Positions 56,398 to 64,000 of a DNA stretch of 64,000 nt are shown piece after piece. The notes beneath the pieces were generated by a model. It made no database searches, was not told where the DNA came from, and worked only from the letters and a program-made list of their open reading frames with translations. Each line of letters begins with the position of its first letter. The first letter of the stretch is position 1. The translations under genes and the position numbers were made by a program. Location of the stretch: positions 1 to 64,000 of the forward strand of contig NZ_JFHL01000002.1 of the NCBI RefSeq assembly GCF_003664995.1, given 5' to 3'. The DNA comes from Mesotoga sp. BH458_6_3_2_1. Its GTDB lineage: Bacteria; Thermotogota; Thermotogae; Petrotogales; Kosmotogaceae.

Positions 56398-56766
56398 TTA
56401 TTGCCGTGTGTTGTCCCCGTCTTTGACGAGATCTCTATATGTGTATCTCTTTGCGTTCAACCAAAGATCTTCGAGAGAGTAAAACTCTCTGCCCTTCCTG
56501 CTAAATATGTGGACGATAAAATAACCACCATCGATTACCATCCAGTCATACCCCTTTCCTTTGTCGTAGAAGATGATCTGGACTGCTTCTCTTTCAACAT
56601 ATTCCAGTATTCCCTCTCTGAGGGCGTCCATGTGTGGATCGGAATTTGCTGTTGTCACAACAAAGTAGTCAGAAAGATTTGACACTTTGGAGACGTCGAG
56701 TACAATTATCTCTTCTCCGTGCTTTTCGTCAAGTATCTCTACAATTTCCTTCACTACGTTATCCAA
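56398..56766 (-). CDS. rsfS: ribosomal silencing factor RsfS
   Basis: Binds ribosomal protein L14 and blocks subunit joining when nutrients are scarce. 122 residues, typical length. Conserved segments are VLDVSKVSNLSDYFVVTTANSDPHMDAL, GYDWMVIDGGYFIVHIF and YSLEDLWLNAKR. It is downstream of glmS on the minus strand, separated from rpsB by the leader region. Confidence 0.93.
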   Translation of the reverse strand: MDNVVKEIVEILDEKHGEEIIVLDVSKVSNLSDYFVVTTANSDPHMDALREGILEYVEREAVQIIFYDKGKGYDWMVIDGGYFIVHIFSRKGREFYSLEDLWLNAKRYTYRDLVKDGDNTRQ

Positions 56767-56889
56767 GATAGATTCTCCTGTTCATATCATGGTCATCCGT
56801 TGGGGGTTCACCGTTCTCCGCAAAACCTAAGAAAACGAATCAATCAAGATGATTTCGAAAATCGAGTCTAGCAATAATCTTGATTCTAC

Positions 56890-58716
56890 CTATTCAACAG
56901 TGACGCTCTTCGCAAGATTCCTGGGTTTATCTGGATCAAGATCTCTCCTGACGGCGACGTAATATGCGAAGAGCTGTAAATATGGCGACATTACTAACGG
57001 GTACAAGGGTTCCAGGACTCCAGGTACTTCAATTCGACTGTTGACTGCCTTTGCAACTTCCCTGTCATTCTCAGAGCAGATGGCTACGACTTTGGCATCC
57101 CGTGCTTTGGTTTCCATAATGTTGGAAATCATTTTGGATTTGAGTTCATCCTCGGGAACTATAGCAAAGACTGGGAAATCATTGTCGAGAAGCGCGATTG
57201 GACCGTGCTTCAATTCGCCGGCCTGATAACCGCTAGCATGAATATAACTGATTTCTTTGAGCTTCAGAGCGCCCTCAAGGGCGGTCGCGTAACTGTATCC
57301 TCTGCCGATGTACATGAAGTGTTTGTAGGCAAAATACTCTCCCGCAAGTCTGCTGCACTGTGCGTTTGCTATTGGCAGAGTGTTCTCAAATATCGTGGGC
57401 ATACCTTCCAGTTCATTAACGATCATAGCAATATTGCTTGTACTAGAGTCCATAATCTTCGCTATGGCTGCCCCCAAAAGAATAAGTACTGCGAGCTGCG
57501 CTACATAAGTCTTCGTAGCCGCCACGCCTATCTCTGGGCCTGCATTTATATAGATCACAGCATCGCTTTCTCTTGATATCGTAGATCCGACAACGTTTGT
57601 CAAGGATATTACTTTAGCTCCCATCTTTCTTGCCTTTCGGATACCTTCGAGAGTGTCTGCGGTTTCTCCTGATTGGGAAATCGCAATGACCAAGTCGGCG
57701 AAGTTCTCCGATAGCCTTCTATAACGGAACTCTGAAGCAACCTCCACTTCTGCGCGGATATTTGAATAATCCTGAATGAATCTCTGAAAGACGAGGCCTG
57801 CATGGTAACTAGTTCCGCATGCCAGAACGGTAATAGATCTGGCCTTCTTTATATCATCCTGCAAATTCTCGACTTCTTTGAAATTGGGCGAACCGGCCTT
57901 GATTCTTCCCGTAAGAGCGTTTCGGAGAGTCTGTGGTTCTTCGAATATTTCTTTAAGCATGAAATGAGCATAGCCGCCCTTTTCCGCAGAGTCCTCGCCC
58001 CATGTGATTCTCGTTGCAGACTTCTTGACGATAGACCCATCAATCCTGGTTATGTTAATACTCTCCGGCCTAATTATCGCCAGTTCTCCGTCATCTACGA
58101 AATAGACGTCACGAATGTACTTGAGTAAGGGAGTAACGTCAGAAGCAAGATATCCAGCCTGTTCTGCAGAACCTACGACAAGAGGGCTACCTTTACGCGC
58201 TGCCACGATCACATTGGGATGGTCCTGATGTACTACTCCAATTGCGTAAGCGCCCTCCAGATCCACTAACATATGTCTTACAGCGGCAACAATGTCTCCC
58301 GAATAGTGATCTTCAATCAGATGGGCGATTACTTCCGTGTCGGTTACCGATTTGAATATGTGACCTTTCTTTTCAAGCTCGACCCTCAATTCGTCGAAGT
58401 TCTCAATTATCCCGTTGTGAACGACTGCAATTTTTCCGGTGCAGTCAGTATGGGGATGAGCGTTGAAATCAGACGGGCCTCCGTGGGTTGCCCACCTTGT
58501 ATGGGCTATTCCCTGTACAACAGATGAATCAAGATCTCCGTCCAGAAGCTTCTCAAGGGAGGAGATCTTCCCAACGGCCTTCATCACTTTCAATTCATTT
58601 CCGTTATTCACTGCGACACCGGACGAATCATATCCCCTGTACTCAAGCTTCTTCAAAGCGTCGACCAGTTTCCTAATTGTAAGGTCTTTGCCCACCATTC
58701 CAACTATGCCGCACAC
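56890..58716 (-). CDS. glmS: glutamine--fructose-6-phosphate aminotransferase
   Basis: First committed step of UDP-GlcNAc synthesis: fructose-6-phosphate plus glutamine gives glucosamine-6-phosphate. 608 residues from the GTG at 58716, chosen because it puts the catalytic Cys directly after the start Met (MCGIVGMVG) and has GGGGGA upstream; an upstream ATG at 58743 would bury the nucleophile. The glutaminase half has KLEYRGYDSSG and HTRWATHG. Two SIS sugar-isomerase domains follow, with TVLACGTSYHAG and ISQSGETADT. It abuts the plsX stop. No glmS ribozyme is seen upstream. Confidence 0.97.
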   Translation of the reverse strand: MCGIVGMVGKDLTIRKLVDALKKLEYRGYDSSGVAVNNGNELKVMKAVGKISSLEKLLDGDLDSSVVQGIAHTRWATHGGPSDFNAHPHTDCTGKIAVVHNGIIENFDELRVELEKKGHIFKSVTDTEVIAHLIEDHYSGDIVAAVRHMLVDLEGAYAIGVVHQDHPNVIVAARKGSPLVVGSAEQAGYLASDVTPLLKYIRDVYFVDDGELAIIRPESINITRIDGSIVKKSATRITWGEDSAEKGGYAHFMLKEIFEEPQTLRNALTGRIKAGSPNFKEVENLQDDIKKARSITVLACGTSYHAGLVFQRFIQDYSNIRAEVEVASEFRYRRLSENFADLVIAISQSGETADTLEGIRKARKMGAKVISLTNVVGSTISRESDAVIYINAGPEIGVAATKTYVAQLAVLILLGAAIAKIMDSSTSNIAMIVNELEGMPTIFENTLPIANAQCSRLAGEYFAYKHFMYIGRGYSYATALEGALKLKEISYIHASGYQAGELKHGPIALLDNDFPVFAIVPEDELKSKMISNIMETKARDAKVVAICSENDREVAKAVNSRIEVPGVLEPLYPLVMSPYLQLFAYYVAVRRDLDPDKPRNLAKSVTVE

Positions 58717-58717
58717 G

Positions 58718-59716
58718 CTACTTTCCCCCAAGCTTGTTTTCAAGGTTCTTGACTAGGCCACCATTAACCCCTTGATACGCTACTCTGATCGCATTCTTTA
58801 TCGCGAGAGCGTTTGAATTTCCGTGAGCTTTAACGACAGCCCCTTTAACTCCGAGAACGAAGGCCCCGCCGTATTCACTTGGATCCATTGCCTTCTTAAG
58901 TCTTCCCAGTGCTCGCTTAAGAAAAAGAGCACCAATAAGACCAAATAGGCCGCTATTCTTGATCTCTCTCTTAAGAGTCTCGGAAATCAACTTCCCCGTT
59001 CCTTCCATTGCTTTCATTGCAATGTTTCCGTCGAATCCACTGCAGACAACTACATCAACGTCGCCATAATTTATATCTCTGCCCTCAACATTTCCAATGA
59101 AATTGGTTCCTAACTCGTTTTCCAAGTATTCATAAGCCAGTTTCGTCAGTTCTGTACCCTTTTCCTGCTCTTCTCCTACATTGAGTAGACCGACTCTGGG
59201 GCTATCTCTTCCAAGAAGATTAGCATATTCATAGCCCATCGTGCCAAAATCGCGCAGATGTTCTGCTCTGACCTCCGCATTTGCGCCTGCATCAATGAGT
59301 ACGGTAAAACCGTTCTTAGAAGGAATAAGAACAGCAATGGCACCGCGATCGACACCCTTTATCCTGCCAACAACAAATAGTGCCGCAGCAAGAACTCCGC
59401 CTGTGTTACCTGCTGATACAAGAGCATCGACTTTTCCTTCCTTCACTTGCAGGGCGGCTTTGTATAGGGAAGTGTCTTTCTTTCTCAACAAAAGAGAAGG
59501 CTTCTCCGACATCGGAAAAACCTCTCTTGCATCAACTATTGAAATTCTTGAGGTCTCTGGAGTCCTTTTCAGCAGAAGCTTCAGTTCTTCTTCTCTGCCG
59601 ACCAGAACTATCTCGAGATCCTGAAACTCCTTAAGAGCAAGAAGAGAGCCATCTATGTTGACTTCTGGGGCACTGTCTCCACCATAAGCATCGAGGGCAA
59701 TCTTTATGCCTTGCAT
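58718..59716 (-). CDS. plsX: phosphate acyltransferase PlsX
   Basis: Converts acyl-ACP and phosphate to acyl-phosphate for phosphatidic acid synthesis, a peripheral membrane enzyme. 332 residues. Motifs include IALDAYGGDSAPEVNIDGSLLAL, VSAGNTGGVLAAALF, DAGANAEVRAEHLRDFG and VVCSGFDGNIAMKAMEGTG. It is the third gene of the YceD-rpmF-plsX cluster, the standard bacterial arrangement, though fabH does not follow here. Confidence 0.97.
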   Translation of the reverse strand: MQGIKIALDAYGGDSAPEVNIDGSLLALKEFQDLEIVLVGREEELKLLLKRTPETSRISIVDAREVFPMSEKPSLLLRKKDTSLYKAALQVKEGKVDALVSAGNTGGVLAAALFVVGRIKGVDRGAIAVLIPSKNGFTVLIDAGANAEVRAEHLRDFGTMGYEYANLLGRDSPRVGLLNVGEEQEKGTELTKLAYEYLENELGTNFIGNVEGRDINYGDVDVVVCSGFDGNIAMKAMEGTGKLISETLKREIKNSGLFGLIGALFLKRALGRLKKAMDPSEYGGAFVLGVKGAVVKAHGNSNALAIKNAIRVAYQGVNGGLVKNLENKLGGK

Positions 59717-59719
59717 CTA

Positions 59720-59902
59720 CTACTCACCGATCTCAAGAATCTGTCTTCCTCCGTAAAAACCACAATGCAAACAAACTCTGTGTGGTTGTTTTGGTTCTCC
59801 ACAGTTTGGACATGTAGAAACAGCAACCTTGATCGGGCTATACATCTTTACGCGTTTCAAGTGGGTTCTGCTTCTGCTTCTTTTTTGCTTTGGAACGGCC
59901 AC
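59720..59902 (-). CDS. rpmF: 50S ribosomal protein L32
   Basis: 60 residues. It begins MAVPKQKRSRSRTHLKRV and has a zinc ribbon of the four-cysteine type, CPNCG...CLHCGFYGG. It is three bases upstream of plsX and follows the YceD-like gene by 17 bases. Confidence 0.97.
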   Translation of the reverse strand: MAVPKQKRSRSRTHLKRVKMYSPIKVAVSTCPNCGEPKQPHRVCLHCGFYGGRQILEIGE

Positions 59903-59919
59903 TCTAATCCCTCCTATAT

Positions 59920-60456
59920 CTAACTCTTCAATTTCGATTTGAGCTCAGACACCGCTTTGTGCCAGCCATCGGGAAGTTCTTCCTTCTTCTGGCACGAGTG
60001 ATTTGGCTCCTCATTTAGATTTGCTCCGCAATACGGGCAAAGTCCCGCGCAATCTTTCCTGCAGAGAACCTTCTGAGGAACCTCAACAATTATAGCCTCT
60101 ATAACGCGTTCTGACAAGTCCAGAAGATCTCCTTCAAACTGCAGAAAATTCTCCAGATCATCGCTTGTTCCCTCTTTCATAAGTGGAAGAGAATCCTTAT
60201 GAACATAGGTGGCCTCGATTGTCCCTTCAATAGGAATTGACACTTCCTTCAAGCATCGAGCGCAATTGTCTTCGATAACCGTCCCAACTGAACCTGTCAC
60301 AATAATCGAATCTTTGTCTTTGAATAACTCAACGTGAACGTTCACCTGACCTGAAAGTCTTAGCTCTTCGGTGAAGTCAGGATCTAGTACTACGTCTATA
60401 GTCTTGTTGAACTCAAAACTATTCAGATCAACGATCAATTCATAAACTTTTGACAT
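59920..60456 (-). CDS. YceD/DUF177 family protein
   Basis: 178 residues. The family is linked to 23S rRNA metabolism in plants and bacteria and typically sits upstream of rpmF. The conserved DNCARCLKEV (about 73-82) and CRKDCAGLCPYCGANLNE (about 135-152) cysteine motifs are present. It is co-directional with rpmF and plsX. Confidence 0.9.
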   Translation of the reverse strand: MSKVYELIVDLNSFEFNKTIDVVLDPDFTEELRLSGQVNVHVELFKDKDSIIVTGSVGTVIEDNCARCLKEVSIPIEGTIEATYVHKDSLPLMKEGTSDDLENFLQFEGDLLDLSERVIEAIIVEVPQKVLCRKDCAGLCPYCGANLNEEPNHSCQKKEELPDGWHKAVSELKSKLKS

Positions 60457-60514
60457 TCAAATCACCTCTGTGCCAGCAAATATTACAACAAGGGTATTTC
60501 AAATTACGCACGTT

Positions 60515-61204
60515 TCATTGAACAAATGAAGAAGATTCCTTCATTCTGGATAGCAGATCTCTGGCAATTTTATCTTTCTCATCCGGGCTTCTTTCAACAG
60601 GATTTCCAAGGTGTATGGACTCGATCTTCGAAAATTTGTCCCGCACAAGCATTATATCTGTAGAGAGTCTTGCTGCTTCGGATGGATCATGAGTCACCAT
60701 AATTACGCTGATCTTCCTATCGATCCAGATTTTCTGGATGTCATCGATTAGGCTATCTTTTATGACGATATCGAGGGAGCCAAAGGGCTCATCCATAAGA
60801 ATGAGATCGGGATTGAAGGCCAGTGCCCTTGCTATGTTAAGTCTCCTTCTCATTCCACCGCTAAGCTGAGAAGGATACTTGTCTCCTTGCCCCTTCAGTC
60901 CCACAAATGAAAGAAATTCGACCGGATTGCTTTCTGGAGCAACAATAGAGATGTTCTGAGCTGCCGTTAACCAAGGGACGAGCCTGTCGTCCTGAAAAAC
61001 GAATCCAAGCCGCTCACTGTGAACATCCACCGTGCCCCTTTCGGGTTTGAGTATACCGCTGATAATTCTCAATAGAGTTGTTTTACCGCTCCCAGAGCTA
61101 CCCAGAATTGTCAGAAAGAAGTTACCTTCCAGCGAATAGCTCAGGCCGTCAATTATCTTTTCGCCATCGAATCCTTTATGAAGGTTCTCAATTCTTAAAC
61201 GCAT
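60515..61204 (-). CDS. ABC transporter ATP-binding protein, NitT/TauT type
   Basis: 229 residues. Walker A GSSGSGKTTLLRI (about 34-46), Q-loop VFQDDRLVPWLTA, signature LSGGMRRRLNIARAL, Walker B LILMDEPFGSLD, H-loop MVTHD. It resembles SsuB, TauB and ThiZ ATPases. It overlaps the permease stop by 17 bases. The binding protein shows no diagnostic ligand, so sulfonate, nitrate, or a thiamine precursor are all possible. Confidence 0.9.
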   Translation of the reverse strand: MRLRIENLHKGFDGEKIIDGLSYSLEGNFFLTILGSSGSGKTTLLRIISGILKPERGTVDVHSERLGFVFQDDRLVPWLTAAQNISIVAPESNPVEFLSFVGLKGQGDKYPSQLSGGMRRRLNIARALAFNPDLILMDEPFGSLDIVIKDSLIDDIQKIWIDRKISVIMVTHDPSEAARLSTDIMLVRDKFSKIESIHLGNPVERSPDEKDKIARDLLSRMKESSSFVQ

Positions 61205-61949
61205 AACGACTACCCCTTCTGACTATCAAGTCGAGAAGTTTCTCAGTTAAGATGCCCAGAATAATCAGAATCAAAGTGTACGCGAAGACTCTTTCGATGT
61301 TGATAGAATATTTCGCATCAGATATTGCTCTCCCTATTCCCGAAGTTCCTACCATAAACTCCGCAACGGCGACGGATTTCCACATTATTCCTATTCCCAC
61401 TCTCATTGAGGATACGATGAAAGGAAAAGCCGAGGACAGATAGATCTTTCTGAGAACAATATCTCTTGGCAATTTGTAAATCCTCGCCATCTCTACCAAT
61501 TTCTTGTCTACATTTCTCACTCCCTCGGCGATGTTTATGGTGAAGATAGGGAACAAAGTCAAGAACACAATATTGACAGGAGAAGTGAAACCGACTCCCC
61601 ACCAGAAAATTGCCAGTGCAAGCCAGGAAACTATGGGTATGGACTGAAGAATAACGACAACAGGTCTTAGAAGATCATAGAGAGCATCCAGCAGTCCCAT
61701 CAAGAATCCAGCAACAAGAGCAAACCCAAGAGCAAGAAATAGCCCGATAAATGCCTTTAAGCACGTCTCGGCAATATTCGACCAGCCTCTTGCGCTTGAA
61801 ACGATCCTTGCCAATTCATTTGCGGTCTCGCCAGGACTCGGTAACAGGAGACTGCTTGACACAAGTCGTGAAGCAACAAACCAGATCAGTACCAGAAAAC
61901 CAACTGAGAGAATCGGTGCAAGATACTTTCTCTTAGAAGAAGAGAGCAT
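61188..61949 (-). CDS. ABC transporter permease, NitT/TauT type
   Basis: 253 residues with about six membrane helices. N-terminal VGFLVLIWFVASRL and the EAA coupling loop with LPRDIVLRKIYLSSAFPFIVSSMRVGIGIMWKSVAVAEFM fit the SsuC/TauC group. It overlaps both flanking genes by 17 bases, so the three are translated from one message. Confidence 0.92.
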   Translation of the reverse strand: MLSSSKRKYLAPILSVGFLVLIWFVASRLVSSSLLLPSPGETANELARIVSSARGWSNIAETCLKAFIGLFLALGFALVAGFLMGLLDALYDLLRPVVVILQSIPIVSWLALAIFWWGVGFTSPVNIVFLTLFPIFTINIAEGVRNVDKKLVEMARIYKLPRDIVLRKIYLSSAFPFIVSSMRVGIGIMWKSVAVAEFMVGTSGIGRAISDAKYSINIERVFAYTLILIILGILTEKLLDLIVRRGSRYAFKN

Positions 61950-62853
61950 CTAGGTCAACATCACCTGTCAGTTCGGGATTCAGTTCCCGAAGCTTTTCAA
62001 GATAGATGACGGTTTCTTTCTTTGCCTCTTCAGCGGTTAGGAAGAGAAAACCTGCCGTGTCCATTGCCTTATGCAATACGGGAATTGGAAATCCGCCCAT
62101 CTTTTCCGATACAATCTGTGCAGTCTTCTCCCGGTTAGCTATAGAGAGGTTCATAGACTGCTGGTACAGGAGCAAGAATGACTCTACAACTCCTCTATCC
62201 AGACTACCGCTCACAAATATTCCCGAAGTAGGGATCCTGATTTTCTCATCATTGAAACTGCTCCATAGATCTTCGATAGGCATGGATCTTATAACTCCCT
62301 GCACACGCGTTTCGGCGAGCGAGGCAAAGGGTTCAGGTACAAGGATGACCTTTGCTTTTCCACTTGCAAGAAGTTGAACAGCTTCTGCTCCTCCAACGTA
62401 AACAACTGTCACATCTCTTCCAACTTCGTATCCCTTAGATTCAAGTGCGCCTCGCAGAATAGTATCGGCCGTCTGACCCGGAGCTTGAAGCGTGTAGACT
62501 TCGGTGCCAACTAGATCATCTATTATGACTATTCCCTTTTCCAAAGACATGAAATAAAAGCCGTTCCACATGCTAACTGCGGCGAGTTTTATGTCTACCC
62601 CTGACGCCGCAAGTTTGACCCCAACGGTGACGGGAAGAAGGCTGATCTGAGCCTGTTCAGTCACCAACAAGGATATTGCCTCGTCAACGCTTCTCCAAAG
62701 ATTCACTTCGAGGCCGGGTATTTCTTCGGAGATGTTTGAAGACAGCAATTCTGCGATCGGAATAAGTGTGGGACCGACTGGATTGATGTAATTTACCCCG
62801 AAAGAAATTACGGTAAGGAACAGCAACAAGAATACAATTATGACTTTTTTCAT
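61933..62853 (-). CDS. ABC transporter substrate-binding protein, NitT/TauT (NMT1-like)
   Basis: 306 residues from the ATG at 62853, behind GGAGGTGG, giving the signal peptide MKKVIIVFLLLFLTVISFG. The body has the family layout: GPTLIPIAELLSS, ISLLPVTVGVKLAASGVDIKLAAV, DLVGTEVYTLQAPGQTADTILRGAL, ILVPEPFASLAET. The first gene of the importer operon. No TPP or other known riboswitch motif is seen in the 200 bases upstream. Confidence 0.88.
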   Translation of the reverse strand: MKKVIIVFLLLFLTVISFGVNYINPVGPTLIPIAELLSSNISEEIPGLEVNLWRSVDEAISLLVTEQAQISLLPVTVGVKLAASGVDIKLAAVSMWNGFYFMSLEKGIVIIDDLVGTEVYTLQAPGQTADTILRGALESKGYEVGRDVTVVYVGGAEAVQLLASGKAKVILVPEPFASLAETRVQGVIRSMPIEDLWSSFNDEKIRIPTSGIFVSGSLDRGVVESFLLLYQQSMNLSIANREKTAQIVSEKMGGFPIPVLHKAMDTAGFLFLTAEEAKKETVIYLEKLRELNPELTGDVDLDALFF

Positions 62854-63007
62854 AGAGAACCACCTCCACTGACAATTATACACTCATTTTTCAAGCGTGG
62901 CGATGGCTTATCAGCTTTGAAGGCCAAATCGAGAGCTCATAAGCGAATTAGGACTCTTATGGCGGGTTTCTTGCTTGAGAAGGCCAAAATCGCCCTCTAT
63001 AAGGAGT

Positions 63008-63036
63008 TTGGTAATTTAGGCTCTGAGTGGTAGAAT
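63008..63036 (+). promoter_or_regulatory. promoter of the HU gene
   Basis: TTGGTA (63008-63013), a 17-base spacer, TAGAAT (63031-63036), 33 bases before the ATG. Confidence 0.6.
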
Positions 63037-63069
63037 AATAGCGACATCTCATGCGAAGGGGGGAACAGT

Positions 63070-63342
63070 ATGAACAAAAAAGAACTCATCGCTGAAATCG
63101 CTGAGAAAACGGGTGTTACTAAGAAGGATGCTGGAAAAACCCTGGACACGGTGATCGAGATTATTGAAAAGACACTGTCTAAGGGTGACGTTGTGAGACT
63201 GGTTGGCTTTGGCACATTTATGGTAGCTTCAAGAAAGGCCAGAAAGGGTGTCAATCCTAGAACCAAGAAACCCATCACGATTCCGGGTGGAAAAGTTCCT
63301 AAGTTTGTACCTGGAAAGGAACTGAAGGAAAAGGTAAAATAG
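63070..63342 (+). CDS. hup: DNA-binding protein HU
   Basis: 90-residue histone-like DNA-bending protein. Helical N-terminus MNKKELIAEIAEKTGVTKKDA, then VVRLVGFGTF and the arm signature ARKGVNPRTKKPITIPGGKVPKFVPGK. GGGGGAAC precedes the ATG. It ends in a strong terminator. Confidence 0.97.
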   Translation: MNKKELIAEIAEKTGVTKKDAGKTLDTVIEIIEKTLSKGDVVRLVGFGTFMVASRKARKGVNPRTKKPITIPGGKVPKFVPGKELKEKVK

Positions 63343-63355
63343 TGTCGTAGACTCT

Positions 63356-63387
63356 GCGGCGGCCAGAGTAGCCGCCGCTTTTGTTTT
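63356..63387 (+). terminator. terminator of the HU gene
   Basis: GCGGCGGC (63356-63363), a seven-base loop, GCCGCCGC (63371-63378), then TTTTGTTTT. It lies just upstream of the next gene's ribosome binding site. Confidence 0.85.
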
Positions 63388-63399
63388 GGAGTGAAAAGC

Positions 63400-64000
63400 T
63401 TGAAAGGAATCTGGGTTCTTCTTATTGTCTTTGTTATTATCGTGGCTTTGGGTGCTTTCTTCAACATCTACTTTCTTAAGCAGTTTGGCGATCAGATGAT
63501 CTCGAGCCTCAGCACCAAGGAAATCGAAAACAAACTTCAAATCATGTCAGAAAGGCTTTCCCAACTCAATCTCAATCTCGATTCACTTTCATCAATCGAG
63601 GTGAGAAGTGATCTCTCGGGAATCATCTCGGATTTCGAAGTAATCGTTTCAGCGATGAATTCAGCGTCAAATTCCATGAGTAGTTCTGCTGTTGTCGATT
63701 CACTTACGAAATTGTCCGCAGATGTCAAGAACATTCAAAATGCTATTGGCTCGCTCGATAAGGGAGATAGTATTGATTACTCATCTCAGATAGAAGGGAT
63801 TAGGGGGAAAATCGTCTCGCTTGAATGGCAGGTAGAAGATTTGAAGACATTGCTCGAAACAAGTACAGTTGATCTGAAGAAATCTGTAGAGAGCGTGAGA
63901 GCTTCGTCAAGTTCTGCAAATGAGTCTTTCGATGAAGAAGTTGGAAAAGGTGTTCGGATTAGAATAGAATCGGGCTTTAAAGGGAGCAGCATACTTCACG
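63400..64000 (+). CDS. membrane-anchored coiled-coil protein, partial (runs off the right edge)
   Basis: About 200 residues are visible with no stop before the edge. The start is the TTG at 63400 with GGAG eight bases upstream; a GTG at 63391 is the alternative. The N-terminus KGIWVLLIVFVIIVALGAFF is a single membrane helix, followed by a long helical region with regularly spaced Leu, Ile and Ser (KLQIMSERLSQLNLNLDSLS), consistent with coiled coil. The start of a possible catalytic domain may lie beyond the edge (GVRIRIESGFKGSSILH). The early layout resembles membrane-anchored signal peptide peptidase-type or envelope proteins, but I cannot name it. Confidence 0.75.
   Translation, partial: MKGIWVLLIVFVIIVALGAFFNIYFLKQFGDQMISSLSTKEIENKLQIMSERLSQLNLNLDSLSSIEVRSDLSGIISDFEVIVSAMNSASNSMSSSAVVDSLTKLSADVKNIQNAIGSLDKGDSIDYSSQIEGIRGKIVSLEWQVEDLKTLLETSTVDLKKSVESVRASSSSANESFDEEVGKGVRIRIESGFKGSSILH

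Noticed and set aside
58717-58743. glmS start at the upstream ATG
   Set aside because: It would put nine residues before the nucleophilic cysteine, which must be residue 1 after Met removal; the GTG at 58716 is correct.
58717-58900. glmS ribozyme
   Set aside because: The glmS start directly abuts the plsX coding sequence, leaving no leader for a ribozyme.
62854-63000. TPP riboswitch upstream of the NitT/TauT-type importer
   Set aside because: No thi-box (CUGAGA or ACCUGA-type) sequence or matching fold is visible.

Overview
This 64-kb window looks like a chromosome segment of a Thermotogota bacterium, most likely of the Mesotoga/Kosmotoga type (inference). The reasons are the moderate GC content, the gene families and their order, the frequent GTG and TTG starts behind strong GGAGG ribosome binding sites, and the many large surface lipoproteins. 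No rRNA, CRISPR array, transposase or integrase is visible.

Layout. (1) 1-12 kb is a housekeeping block read on the minus strand: M16 peptidase, pnp, rpsO, serine dehydratase sdaAB/sdaAA, eno, pyrH, tsf, coaD, an IscR-like Rrf2 regulator, ftsY and proS. (2) 12-19.3 kb on the plus strand holds a purine nucleoside phosphorylase, a tRNA-Val(GAC) on the minus strand, and a complete Opp/Dpp ABC importer; a terminator separates the binding-protein gene from the four membrane and ATPase genes. (3) 19.3-25.4 kb on the minus strand holds priA, tmcAL and miaB. A 1.2-kb gene-free stretch between tmcAL and miaB is packed with short hairpin repeats whose stems covary. (4) 25.6-54.6 kb is an accessory island of surface proteins: a trypsin-like protease, then eight predicted lipoproteins of 144 to 2654 residues and a thioredoxin/CcdA-like redox membrane protein. 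(5) 55-63 kb returns to minus-strand housekeeping genes: rpsB, rsfS, glmS, plsX, rpmF, a YceD-like gene and a NitT/TauT-type ABC importer. HU and the start of a coiled-coil membrane protein close the window on the plus strand.

The island is the most interesting part. Four consecutive lipoprotein genes (26480-31998) look like a mini cohesin/dockerin set: two carry C-terminal cohesin-like modules, the next carries a two-loop dockerin-like module, and the third and fourth share a KVGTW-ending domain. Next come a lipoprotein metallopeptidase (M30-like, HEXXH...E) and, on the opposite strand, a 2654-residue stalk protein of nine repeats. That stalk carries a distal domain whose Cys and Gln motifs match thioester adhesin domains. 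A 1517-residue lipoprotein with about 60 cysteines follows, then a beta-helix lipoprotein paired with a CxxC-thioredoxin/CcdA fusion that could deliver electrons to it. These parts suggest a cell-envelope assembly in which giant stalks are held by non-covalent (cohesin/dockerin), possibly covalent (thioester) and disulfide links. This is a hypothesis from sequence only. All domain calls come from reading motifs by eye; no database or structure search was run.
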